Below are positions 1 to 8,856 of a stretch of DNA of 63,798 bases, in pieces. Source of the stretch: an uncultured Ignavibacterium sp. (GTDB lineage Bacteria; Bacteroidota; Ignavibacteria; Ignavibacteriales; Ignavibacteriaceae); assembly GCA_937942875.1 (NCBI GenBank), contig CALEBT010000025.1, positions 1-63,798 of the forward strand, written 5' to 3'. The number at the start of each line of letters is the position of its first letter. Positions within the stretch are counted from its first letter, which is position 1. A program made the position numbers and the translations under genes. Under the pieces are notes generated by a model. That model had not been told where the DNA came from and did not search any database. It was given only the letters and a program-made list of their open reading frames with translations.

Positions 1-675
1 TTTATCTTTCCATCCCTGATTAGCATCAGCAGTAAGAGGTTTATCGGTTACGGAGCGAATTGTTTCAATCATTTCCTTGTCATTTTCTTTTCCCATTTTC
101 ACCTTTAAAATCTTAAATTCTTCAGCTTCTTTAACTTTTTGGCGAACAATATCAGGTTTATCAATTCCTATTGTAAAAGTTGTATAGGGAGTTTTAGTTT
201 TATCAAAGCCCCAGATTTTATACCATGGTTTACCGAGAAGTTTTCCAACTAAATCGTGAAGAGCAATATCAACAGAAGCTTTTGCTGCTGTATTTTTTTC
301 ATCAATTGAATCAACATAACTTAGAATTTTTTCTAATTCGAACGGATCATCAAATTGTTCAAGATTAACCTTTGATAAGAACTTACTTGCAGTTTCCTGT
401 GATTCACCCAGATAAGGTGGCATTGATGCTTCGCCGTAACCTTTTATACCATCATATTCTATTTCGGTTAACATTACAGGTGTAGTTGTACGGGTACTTA
501 CTGCAACTGTAAAAGTATGTTTTAACTCTAAAGTATAAGGTTTGAATGATAATTTCATTTTAGTGCCTTTGTTCTTGATAATATTTTTTGCCAAAGCTTT
601 TGAACTAAACCCACCTAATGAAGCAACTGTTAATATGGATGTGGCTTTTATAAAATTTCTTCTGTTTTGTTTCAT
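1..675 (-). CDS. Dipeptide epimerase, enolase superfamily (C-terminus cut by window edge)
   Basis: The first 225 codons read on the minus strand without a stop from an ATG at 673-675, so the gene runs off the left edge. The protein opens with a Tat-like signal (QNRRNFIKATSILTVASLGG), suggesting export by the twin-arginine route. The core resembles L-Ala-D/L-Glu epimerases of the muconate lactonizing/mandelate racemase group: it has the catalytic KxK motif (LKVKMG) followed by the metal-ligand stretch TADANQGW. Such enzymes convert the dipeptide released from murein so that it can be reused. It lies 92 bp downstream of the NagB-like gene on the same strand, with murQ divergent beyond that, which supports a role in cell-wall recycling. 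The exact dipeptide specificity is inferred from the family. Confidence 0.8.
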   Translation of the reverse strand, partial: MKQNRRNFIKATSILTVASLGGFSSKALAKNIIKNKGTKMKLSFKPYTLELKHTFTVAVSTRTTTPVMLTEIEYDGIKGYGEASMPPYLGESQETASKFLSKVNLEQFDDPFELEKILSYVDSIDEKNTAAKASVDIALHDLVGKLLGKPWYKIWGFDKTKTPYTTFTIGIDKPDIVRQKVKEAEEFKILKVKMGKENDKEMIETIRSVTDKPLTADANQGWKDK

Positions 676-767
676 AGCATTTATTTCGTTAAATATTCAA
701 CAAAGTAAAATTGGGAATAAAAATTCTCTCAGTTTTATCCAAACCTTTACAATTAACAAATCGTATT

Positions 768-3101
768 TTAATAATTCTCTGTTAACTTTCTTAATTCCAT
801 TGAATGAGAGTAGAACTCATCTAATGTCAATTCTTTCAAAAATACAAATCCATAAGCCGCTCGCAATCTTGGATGAGGATGTTTCAGGAAGAAATCTTTA
901 CCAAGACATCTTTTAATCGTTTGATATTGTTCAACCTGAATTTTTTGAGCAAGTCTTGAAAACGGACCGTCATATTCCCAACTTGGGAAACTTGCTGCTT
1001 TTTGAGAGCCATAACTATTTAAAAAGGTGTTTTCCATAATTGCCATTGAATTTAAACTTACCGGAATGAAAACATTGGCTTCTGCCGGATGATAACGATA
1101 CCAAACGTTTCTATAACCCCAAACTTTAATATCTTTAATTCCGGTTTCCTGTTCATACAGTTTTAGAGCTTCAGAAGTAGCTTGTAATACTTTGTAATGT
1201 GTATCAGGACCACTTCCTTCTGGATCTAAAGCAACAGTAACAATAGTTGGTTTGATTTTTTTTAAGAGATTAAGTATTGGAATAACATCTCTTGTCATTT
1301 CAGGATTTTCTGTAAAAATATCACCCTGATAAAATCCAAGTCTCATATGGGTAACAGAGTCTGTTCCGAAACCGAAGAAAGCCCAAACAAGCTCTTCTTC
1401 AAATTCTCTCATCATTCCTTTTAGTTTCTGAACATGAGGTATATCCTTCTTCCCCGGATATTGTGTTTTGAAGTAGTTTATTAATTCATCAACTCTGTCT
1501 TCAAGATAGTTTATATTATCTTCTTCGTAAATCTCAATTAAGTTTCTCAGTAATCTTCTTGATACAGCTTCTTTTCTGATTGTGCGACTATGCTCTGCCA
1601 ATCCATCAAGGTATAAATGTAAGTCTCTATCTTTACCATCTTTAAATTCAGGGTCGAAATATCGTTCTTTAAATCTTTCTCTGAAATCATTTAATTGTAA
1701 GAAAGACTTTAAATCTTCAAGTAAGCCTAACATATAAGAATTTGTAACCGCAGTAAAACCACTTGTCATTGTTACAAAGTGATGAAGGTTATTCGGGTCT
1801 CGCACAAGGTGATTAATATAAGGAAGATATCCAAGAGGAATATCATCGTGATGAGGACCAGTGTGCAGAATTACTTGATTTGTTACGTGTTCTAAACCTT
1901 TTTCAATTCTTTGAATTATTGAATCATAAATTTCCTGCCCAATTTGTTTTGGCGATAAACCGGTTTTTTGAAGAATATATTTCGTTAGTTTATTCGAATT
2001 ATAATCTTCTTTTGTTAAATCCATTAAAGATTTTTTAGCATCAAGAACTAAATTTATTACAGCTCTCTCGATTGATTTTTGCGAAATTGGTTCTTCTTTT
2101 TTAACATCAACATATCTTCGTTCGATAAGTCTGAAAGCAGCACCATCGGTTAGGTAAAATCTTGCGTTCTTCAATCTTTGAAGAACAGTTGCCGGATATC
2201 TATTGGTCCTTTCACTCTGAATAGAGTCGCGAATAATATTTGCTTTTGCTTCACCTGCCGCAATAATAATTGCAGTTGCATCAGGATTATAAGTAATAGT
2301 TTCAAGACCAATTGTAATAACTAATCTTTTTTTCGCAATTTCAATTCCACCCAAATCAGTAGAAGCAGCAGCCTGAGTTTCATAATTAGTTGCAATTAAT
2401 CTTGTTGTCGAGTAATGATCACTGCCCATTACGTTAAAACCGATGTGTCCATCCGGACCTATTCCACCTAAAAAGAAACCAATTCCACCAAGTTCTCTGA
2501 TTTTTTTCTCATAGTCAGTACAAAACTGATCAACAATTTCGATAGTTTGCTTTTGTAATTTTTCCTGAGTTGTACTTGCATATCTTGTTCTTAGGGTTAA
2601 ATCTACTACCTGATCTGGGAAAATTTCATCAAGTGAAAGGTTATTTGGTGTTGGGATTTCATTAATATTCATAAACAGAGCTTTTTTAGGATCTAGTCCC
2701 CAGTTACTGAAATAAAACTTTTGTATATAATAATAAAAACTATTGTGTTGATTTGTATCGATTGGATAAAATTCGTCAATTTGTACAAAACTAAAACTGG
2801 AAATCTCAGGTTTCTTTGAGAAATCTATCTCAACTTTCTTTAGTTCATTTTGCACTGATTCACTATCCCAATTTTTTAGAAAATGAGAAACCCATTTTAT
2901 AAAATGCTCAGGAGTTTTACCTGTTGGCAGGGAGATAACCCCTCCTGGATTATTTTGCATCCATTCAATAAATCTTAAGGCTGTAAATTTTCCCAATTCG
3001 GGAAAGTTCGAAACCTGAATAACAGGAATTTTTTCAGTGGGTTTATAAATTAATTCTTTTCCGGAGAGATTCAGATAATATTGTTCTACTCTTGATAACA
3101 T
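768..3101 (-). CDS. NagB-like glucosamine-6-phosphate deaminase fused to a PIG-L/LmbE-type domain
   Basis: This 777-residue protein has two parts. Residues about 30-330 form a glucosamine-6-phosphate isomerase/deaminase domain, with DEFYPI at 109-114 and GGIGPDGHIGFN at 212-223 (Asp217, His219). Residues from about 400 resemble PIG-L/LmbE deacetylases, with the metal-site motif PHHDD at 416-420. The same architecture is known in Bacteroidetes as NagB-like proteins of unsettled activity. The position equivalent to E. coli NagB Glu148 is a valine here, so ordinary deamination is uncertain. Combined deacetylation and deamination of an N-acetyl amino-sugar phosphate is a plausible inference. It is probably cotranscribed with the downstream epimerase and divergent from murQ. 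Confidence 0.8.
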   Translation of the reverse strand: MLSRVEQYYLNLSGKELIYKPTEKIPVIQVSNFPELGKFTALRFIEWMQNNPGGVISLPTGKTPEHFIKWVSHFLKNWDSESVQNELKKVEIDFSKKPEISSFSFVQIDEFYPIDTNQHNSFYYYIQKFYFSNWGLDPKKALFMNINEIPTPNNLSLDEIFPDQVVDLTLRTRYASTTQEKLQKQTIEIVDQFCTDYEKKIRELGGIGFFLGGIGPDGHIGFNVMGSDHYSTTRLIATNYETQAAASTDLGGIEIAKKRLVITIGLETITYNPDATAIIIAAGEAKANIIRDSIQSERTNRYPATVLQRLKNARFYLTDGAAFRLIERRYVDVKKEEPISQKSIERAVINLVLDAKKSLMDLTKEDYNSNKLTKYILQKTGLSPKQIGQEIYDSIIQRIEKGLEHVTNQVILHTGPHHDDIPLGYLPYINHLVRDPNNLHHFVTMTSGFTAVTNSYMLGLLEDLKSFLQLNDFRERFKERYFDPEFKDGKDRDLHLYLDGLAEHSRTIRKEAVSRRLLRNLIEIYEEDNINYLEDRVDELINYFKTQYPGKKDIPHVQKLKGMMREFEEELVWAFFGFGTDSVTHMRLGFYQGDIFTENPEMTRDVIPILNLLKKIKPTIVTVALDPEGSGPDTHYKVLQATSEALKLYEQETGIKDIKVWGYRNVWYRYHPAEANVFIPVSLNSMAIMENTFLNSYGSQKAASFPSWEYDGPFSRLAQKIQVEQYQTIKRCLGKDFFLKHPHPRLRAAYGFVFLKELTLDEFYSHSMELRKLTENY

Positions 3102-3194
3102 ATTAGTTTCTTTGAAGTTGTTAATAAATTTTATTGTTGTTCCAAAAATAAAAATTATGTATCAATTATCATTAACAGAAGCATAAGTTCGTTT

Positions 3195-3212
3195 AACCTT
3201 ATATTTGTAATA
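3195..3212 (+). promoter_or_regulatory. Possible Bacteroidetes-type -7 element upstream of murQ
   Basis: The 134-bp gap between the divergent NagB-like gene and murQ contains TATATTTG at 3200-3207, matching the Bacteroidetes -7 consensus TAnnTTTG, 29 bp before the murQ ATG. No convincing TTTG is seen at the expected -33 spacing, so the call rests on the -7 box alone. Confidence 0.35.
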
Positions 3213-3235
3213 CTAATTATAATCTTAAGGAAATA

Positions 3236-4171
3236 ATGAGCGATTCAAAAAAAATATTTGATGAAATCAGTAAGCTAACAACAGAACAAAGGAATCCTAA
3301 ATCGGTTAATATTGATAAACTTCCGACAATGGAAATTCTTAAAATTATTAATGAAGAAGATAAAACAATTCCTTTTGCTGTCGAAAAAGAAATACCATAT
3401 ATAGAACAAGCTGTTGAAATTGTTGTCCACGCATTAAAGAACGGTGGAAGATTGCTTTATTTTGGCGCAGGCACAAGTGGAAGATTAGGAGTAGTGGATG
3501 CTTCTGAATGTCCGCCCACTTTTGGAACTCCTTACGGACTGATTGACGGATTTATAGCCGGAGGAAAAGAAGCAATGTTCAGAGCACAAGAGGGTGCTGA
3601 AGATTTTGAAGATAACGGTGCCAGAGATGTTATTTCTGCTGGTGTAAATTCAAAAGATGTTGTATGTGGAATTGCTGCAAGCAGAAGAACTCCGTATGTT
3701 GTTGGTGCGGTTAAAAAAGCAAAAGAACTTGGAGCAAAAACTCTTTTTATTACTACAAATCCTCGTGAACATTTTAACATTAAAGAAGTAGATGTTGCTA
3801 TCTGTCCTTATGTTGGTCCTGAAGTTATTATGGGTTCAACAAGAATGAAAAGTGGAACTGCCCAAAAACTTGTTTTAAATATGATTACTACAACTGTAAT
3901 GGTCAGGTTAGGGAAAACTTACGAAAATATGATGATTGATTTGCAGATGACTAATAAAAAGTTAATCGAAAGAGCAAAAAGAATTGTTATGCTTATAACG
4001 GGAGTCACTTACGAAGAAGCCCAAGACTATCTGCAAAAAGCAAATTATCACGTTAAAAGTGCTCTTGTTATGATTAAAGCTAATGTTGATTTTCAGGAAG
4101 CACAAAAACTTCTTGAACAAGCAGATGGTTTTGTTCGCAGAGCCATTGAGATAAAATTAAGTCAGAAATAG
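3236..4171 (+). CDS. murQ: N-acetylmuramic acid 6-phosphate etherase
   Basis: MurQ cleaves the lactyl ether of MurNAc-6-phosphate to give GlcNAc-6-phosphate and D-lactate in the cytoplasm, a step of peptidoglycan recycling. The 311-residue protein has the usual family length. It carries the SIS-domain signature GAGTSGRLGVVDASECPPTF at residues 78-97, with the catalytic Glu91, and a second glutamate at 119 in AQEGAED. The C-terminal helical part follows GSTRMKSGTAQK. It is transcribed away from the NagB-like/epimerase pair, which would process the products of the same pathway. The start is an ATG preceded by AAGGAAATA. Confidence 0.96.
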   Translation: MSDSKKIFDEISKLTTEQRNPKSVNIDKLPTMEILKIINEEDKTIPFAVEKEIPYIEQAVEIVVHALKNGGRLLYFGAGTSGRLGVVDASECPPTFGTPYGLIDGFIAGGKEAMFRAQEGAEDFEDNGARDVISAGVNSKDVVCGIAASRRTPYVVGAVKKAKELGAKTLFITTNPREHFNIKEVDVAICPYVGPEVIMGSTRMKSGTAQKLVLNMITTTVMVRLGKTYENMMIDLQMTNKKLIERAKRIVMLITGVTYEEAQDYLQKANYHVKSALVMIKANVDFQEAQKLLEQADGFVRRAIEIKLSQK

Positions 4172-4304
4172 ATATTTGAATTTGACTGAATAAAAACAAA
4201 ACATATTTACAATAATTCTTGAAAAAAACATTTTAATACATTAAATTTAGCTTCAGAAAATGAACATATAAACAATCAATCTTCAACCAAAAGAGGAGGT
4301 CGTA

Positions 4305-5972
4305 ATGAAACGACTATTTACAATTCTAGGGTTCCTTTCTGTACTAATTTCAACACAAATGATGGCACAAACGCTTTTACAAAGAACCGCTTTAGTTCGT
4401 GATCCTTCACAACTTGAGCAAGGCTTTGGAAATATTATTGCAGGTGTTGATTTCGATGGTGATGGTTTACCAGAAATCTATGCTTGTAATACTAATTTTA
4501 TTGATGGTCCTTATGAATTAATTCCACGATTATATAAATTCGAGTGGAATCCTACTTTGGCAAGATGGGATTCTGTTTGGGGCTATGTTTCTGACATCCC
4601 TCAACAAAATACCTGGCCTGCTCTCGCTTGGGGCGATTTAGACAAGGATGGTAAAGCAGAAATTTACTGGGGACCGATAAATAATTTGGATGCTACTTTA
4701 AATCCTAATCCACCAAGAGTAATTGTTTTCGAATATCCGGGTGATGGAAGTAATAATATGGGTGTTAGCGATGGCTTTGGTGGATTCTTACCAAATGCTA
4801 AAACCACTATTGTAAACGACAATATGTTCGAATTAAGACCGATTAGATTTATTATCGCAGATATTGATGGTGATAATAATGACGAGCTTATATTCGCTGA
4901 TAGAAGAGCCTCAGGTGGAAACTATCACATTGGTGTTCTTTCTGTTAATACTATTCCTGATGATGGAAATGGTTTAGAGGTTTGGACAACTAAATTTTCT
5001 GGATTAGGTGATTTTGTTCTTGCTGGCACTGGAAATAAATGGGATTTAACTGTCGTGCCGCCATACATTGTTCTGTGGGGGAATGCTGGTGAAACTTACT
5101 TGATTAAATATAACCCAGCTCCTACCGGATATGTAGTCAATCCAGCTCAAAATACAGTTGCAAACAAATTAGGAAGTTTTAAAGGTTCTGTAGCGGTTAA
5201 CTATAATGGTAATAAAGAAATGTTCGTTGGTTCCTGGTTTGCAGGTGCTAAAGCATTCTATATAAAGAAAGATGCAAATGCAGATTCACTACTTTCTTAT
5301 GAGATCGGAGACTTTAATTCTTTTGACCAAAATCCTGCTACTGCATTAAGACTTAATGGTGCCGGTGCTGGTGATATTGATAACGATGGTAAATTAGATT
5401 TGGTATTTGGTTCAAGAGGCGGTACATCAGAGCCAAATGCAATGATTTTCAGATTAGAACATCAAGGTGGTGATTTAACAAATCCAGCTAATTATGTTGC
5501 AAGCGTTATTGATTCTGCTATAATTCCTGTTGGTGGCGATTATGATGTAGTTGTTTTAGCAAACGTAGATGGAGATCCAGCTCACGAAGTTATTTACACT
5601 CAAGGATATTCAAGAGCAAATCCTACAGATGAATTTGTCCCTATTGTTATTCTTGATGTTCAGTTTACTCCTGTTTCAGTTGAGAGAATTGAAGATTTTA
5701 TTCCTGCAAATATTTATTTAGATCAGAATTATCCAAATCCTTTCAATCCTACAACTGTAATTAATTTTGGTGTTACTAAAGCCTCTAATGTTGATCTTAG
5801 AGTCTATGATATGCTGGGAAGAGAAGTTGCTGTTATAGTTGATAACCAATTTATGGAGGCAGGGAAATATTCATCTAAATTTGATGCTTCAAAGCTTTCG
5901 AGTGGAGTATATCTGTACAAACTAAAAGCAGGTGAATTTGAACTCACCAAAAAAATGCAACTGATTAAATAA
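4305..5972 (+). CDS. Secreted FG-GAP/VCBS repeat protein with T9SS C-terminal sorting domain
   Basis: This is a 555-residue exported protein with a Sec signal peptide (about residues 1-22, ending MMAQ). The body holds several FG-GAP-like blades with Ca2+-binding DxDxDG-type loops: FDGDGLPEIY, LDKDGKAEIY, IDGDNNDELIF, IDNDGKLDLVFG and VDGDPAHEVIY. This suggests a beta-propeller. The last ~80 residues are a type A T9SS sorting domain beginning LDQNYPNPFNPTTVINF and ending MQLIK. The start is fixed by a strong AGGAGGT at 4294-4300. Blade proteins of this kind bind ligands or surfaces, but the partner cannot be told from sequence. A terminator follows at 5993. Confidence 0.88.
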   Translation: MKRLFTILGFLSVLISTQMMAQTLLQRTALVRDPSQLEQGFGNIIAGVDFDGDGLPEIYACNTNFIDGPYELIPRLYKFEWNPTLARWDSVWGYVSDIPQQNTWPALAWGDLDKDGKAEIYWGPINNLDATLNPNPPRVIVFEYPGDGSNNMGVSDGFGGFLPNAKTTIVNDNMFELRPIRFIIADIDGDNNDELIFADRRASGGNYHIGVLSVNTIPDDGNGLEVWTTKFSGLGDFVLAGTGNKWDLTVVPPYIVLWGNAGETYLIKYNPAPTGYVVNPAQNTVANKLGSFKGSVAVNYNGNKEMFVGSWFAGAKAFYIKKDANADSLLSYEIGDFNSFDQNPATALRLNGAGAGDIDNDGKLDLVFGSRGGTSEPNAMIFRLEHQGGDLTNPANYVASVIDSAIIPVGGDYDVVVLANVDGDPAHEVIYTQGYSRANPTDEFVPIVILDVQFTPVSVERIEDFIPANIYLDQNYPNPFNPTTVINFGVTKASNVDLRVYDMLGREVAVIVDNQFMEAGKYSSKFDASKLSSGVYLYKLKAGEFELTKKMQLIK

Positions 5973-5992
5973 ATAATCAGATGTTTTTTAAT

Positions 5993-6050
5993 AAGGGTTG
6001 TCGGAAGAATTAATTTTAGGGTTTTATCTTCTGACAGCCCTTTTCTTTTA
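5993..6050 (+). terminator. Rho-independent terminator after the FG-GAP gene
   Basis: A 16-bp stem is formed by AAGGGTTGTCGGAAGA (5993-6008) and TCTTCTGACAGCCCTT (6027-6042), pairing throughout if two G-U pairs are allowed, and is followed by a T-rich tract. It separates the FG-GAP gene from the TonB-dependent receptor module. Confidence 0.8.
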
Positions 6051-6113
6051 ATTTAATCTTTGTACTCGAATAAATAAATCTTAAGGCATTAATTACTTGC
6101 CAATGAGGTAAAA

Positions 6114-8840
6114 ATGAAAAATAAAAACTACTCTTTAATTCTATTCTTAATCTTCACTTTAACCATAAATTTTAATTTATTTGCTGGCATTACCGGTAAA
6201 ATAGCTGGGAAAGTTACTGATGCTGAAACGGGGGAAGCTTTAATCGGTATAAACGTTCTGATTGAAGGAACCAGCCTGGGTGCAGCTACCAATATTGATG
6301 GTAATTATGTAATAAATAATGTTGAACCTGGAACTTACACTCTTATTTTTTCTGGCGTTGGTTATCAGAAAAAAGTGGTAACTAACGTTAAAGTATCCAG
6401 TGATTTCACAACACGTATTGATATTCAGCTATCAACCGAAGCTATTGGATTAGAAACAATTGTAATCGAAGCTACTCGTCCTTTGGTAAGAAAGGATTTG
6501 ACTTCATCACACACGGTTATTGATAATACTCAAATTGCTGCTCTGCCTGTTGAAAGTGTTGACCAGTTATTAGCACTTCAGGCAGGAATTACAAAAGGTG
6601 CTGGCGGAGAGCTTCATATAAGAGGAGGAAGATCCACTGAAATTGCTTATAATGTCAATGGCGTTTCATCAGTTAATCCTTATGATTATGGACGAACAGT
6701 TCAAATCTCAACTAATGCGATTCAGGAGCTTTCAGTTGTGAGCGGAACATTCAACGCTGAATATGGAAATGCTCTTAGTGGAATTGTCAATGCTATCACC
6801 AAAGAAGGAGGAACAAAATACATAGGTTCTTTATCATATTATACGGGTGATTATTTAAGCTCTCACAAAAATATTTTTATGAATATTGGCTCAATTAGTC
6901 CGGTAAATAATCAGGTTCTGGAAGGTACTTTAGGAGGTCCGATTCCATTAACTAATAACAATGTTTCGTTTTTCTTCTCCGGTAGATTTAATGATGATAA
7001 AGGATATTATTATGGGCAGAGACAACACACTATTTATGATTCTGTTTATAGAAATCCTAATAATCCTAATGATATAAAATTGTCATTGACTGGTGATAAT
7101 GCTTACGTGCCAATGAATCCATCGAAGGATTTAAATCTGACTGGTAAGTTTACCTTTAAACCATTAACAACTCTAAAAATCAATTATGATATAGTATACT
7201 CTAACTCTAACTACAAATCCTATAACCACGAATTAAAGTACAATCCTGATGCAAACTACAACAGATATGAATGGGGACTGATAAATTCTTTAGAAATCAG
7301 ACAAACAATTGGTGCTAACACTTTTTATTCTCTGAAAGGTGCTTATAATATTTATGATTTCAAAAGATATTTATTCCCTTTATTAGATGCTTCTGGTAAA
7401 GAAGTGAACTTTAAACCAGGTATGGATTTATCTAACTTAACTCCTGATCCAAGATATCAACCTTCTCATAAGAGTTTCAAACTTACTCCATATACGTTTT
7501 TATCTGGAGGAACTCTTAATGAACATTTTTATCAACGCTCATATTCCACTGAAATTAAATTTGATATAACAAGTCAGGTCTCTAACGAGCACGAGGTTAA
7601 ATTTGGTTTGAGAGGTAAATATGATATTTTGGATTATCACTATTTCACTATTCTAAGGGATACAACAAATTATAAAAATCCTACAATTCCGCCTTTGAAT
7701 TCTTTGTATCACGACCTTTACAGTAGAGAGCCATTTCAATTCTCTGGTTATATTCAAGACAAAATGGAATACACAAATATGATACTTAATGCAGGTCTTA
7801 GATTTGATTATCTCAATCCAAAAGCTAAGTATGCCCCTGATATCTTTAAACCTACATCAAATTTAGAGCAAGCGAAAGCAAAAAGTATTTTTAGTCCAAG
7901 ATTAGGTATTTCTTTCCCAATCACTGATCAGGGAATAATTCACTTTTCCTATGGACATTTTTATCAACTTCCGCCTTTCAGATATCTTTATACAAATCCT
8001 GATTTCAAAAACACAGGAAGTACTCCAACTTATGGAAATGCGAATCTCAATCCGGAAAAGACAGTTACTTATGAAATGGGTCTGCAACAGCAACTTTCAG
8101 AAACTGTTGCTTTTAATGTAACTGGTTTTTATAAAGATGTTCGGGATTTATTGGCGCTTCAGGAAATCAGAATAAGTACAAGTGAAACATATTTTAAGTA
8201 TGTGAATAAGGATTATGCAAATATTAAAGGAATAACATTTTCTTTGACCAAACGCAAATTGCCTGATGATTTATTTGGAGCATCTTTAGATTATACTTTT
8301 CAGTTTGCTGAAGGAAATGAAACAGGTTCATCTGCCTTCTTCCTCGATCTCTCATCAGGCAGACAAAGTGAAAAAATTCCTGTCCCACTAAACTGGGACC
8401 AAAACCATACTTTGAATGGGACAATTACTTTCGGCACTGCTAAAAATTGGACGTTAACTTTCGTAGGTTCAATCAGCACAGGGTTACCCTATACACCTGT
8501 TTTAATGGAGCAAAATATTTATCTGAGAAGCAATAGTGAAAGAAAACCACTATCAATGAACGTTGATTTACTTTTTGAAAAATCCTTCAATTTTGAAGTA
8601 GTTGTTGCAACGCTTTTTGTAAAAATATTTAACCTCTTTGATACACTTAATGAAAGATTTGTCTATGATGACACTGGTAGAGCAACTTATACTTTAGAAT
8701 CAACAAAAGGTGGCCCACAGGAAACGAACAGATTATCACAAAGAATTCCTGGCTTAAAGTCGGCAGATGAATATTTTGTCCGACCAAATTATTATTCAGC
8801 ACCGAGAGAAGTTCGACTCGGTTTATCATTAGAATTTTAA
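6114..8840 (+). CDS. TonB-dependent receptor with N-terminal carboxypeptidase-regulatory-like domain
   Basis: This 908-residue outer-membrane receptor has a signal peptide (about 1-25) and a CarboxypepD_reg-like beta-sandwich (about 28-105, GKIAGKVTDAETGEALIGIN). A plug domain follows (about 120-230, with LHIRGGRSTEIAYNVNGV), then a 22-strand-type barrel ending in the terminal Phe (RLGLSLEF). Receptors of this layout import or bind large substrates using TonB energy. No sugar-binding SusD partner is adjacent; instead the next genes are a giant secreted protein and a PorV-like protein, with only 16 bp to the likely next start. The substrate is unknown. Confidence 0.9.
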   Translation: MKNKNYSLILFLIFTLTINFNLFAGITGKIAGKVTDAETGEALIGINVLIEGTSLGAATNIDGNYVINNVEPGTYTLIFSGVGYQKKVVTNVKVSSDFTTRIDIQLSTEAIGLETIVIEATRPLVRKDLTSSHTVIDNTQIAALPVESVDQLLALQAGITKGAGGELHIRGGRSTEIAYNVNGVSSVNPYDYGRTVQISTNAIQELSVVSGTFNAEYGNALSGIVNAITKEGGTKYIGSLSYYTGDYLSSHKNIFMNIGSISPVNNQVLEGTLGGPIPLTNNNVSFFFSGRFNDDKGYYYGQRQHTIYDSVYRNPNNPNDIKLSLTGDNAYVPMNPSKDLNLTGKFTFKPLTTLKINYDIVYSNSNYKSYNHELKYNPDANYNRYEWGLINSLEIRQTIGANTFYSLKGAYNIYDFKRYLFPLLDASGKEVNFKPGMDLSNLTPDPRYQPSHKSFKLTPYTFLSGGTLNEHFYQRSYSTEIKFDITSQVSNEHEVKFGLRGKYDILDYHYFTILRDTTNYKNPTIPPLNSLYHDLYSREPFQFSGYIQDKMEYTNMILNAGLRFDYLNPKAKYAPDIFKPTSNLEQAKAKSIFSPRLGISFPITDQGIIHFSYGHFYQLPPFRYLYTNPDFKNTGSTPTYGNANLNPEKTVTYEMGLQQQLSETVAFNVTGFYKDVRDLLALQEIRISTSETYFKYVNKDYANIKGITFSLTKRKLPDDLFGASLDYTFQFAEGNETGSSAFFLDLSSGRQSEKIPVPLNWDQNHTLNGTITFGTAKNWTLTFVGSISTGLPYTPVLMEQNIYLRSNSERKPLSMNVDLLFEKSFNFEVVVATLFVKIFNLFDTLNERFVYDDTGRATYTLESTKGGPQETNRLSQRIPGLKSADEYFVRPNYYSAPREVRLGLSLEF

Positions 8841-8856
8841 GTAGATGGAGCACATT

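Noticed and set aside
542-916. Plus-strand open frame of 124 codons
   Set aside because: It lies across the start of the epimerase gene and the end of the NagB-like gene, both well supported on the minus strand; its sequence shows no family features.
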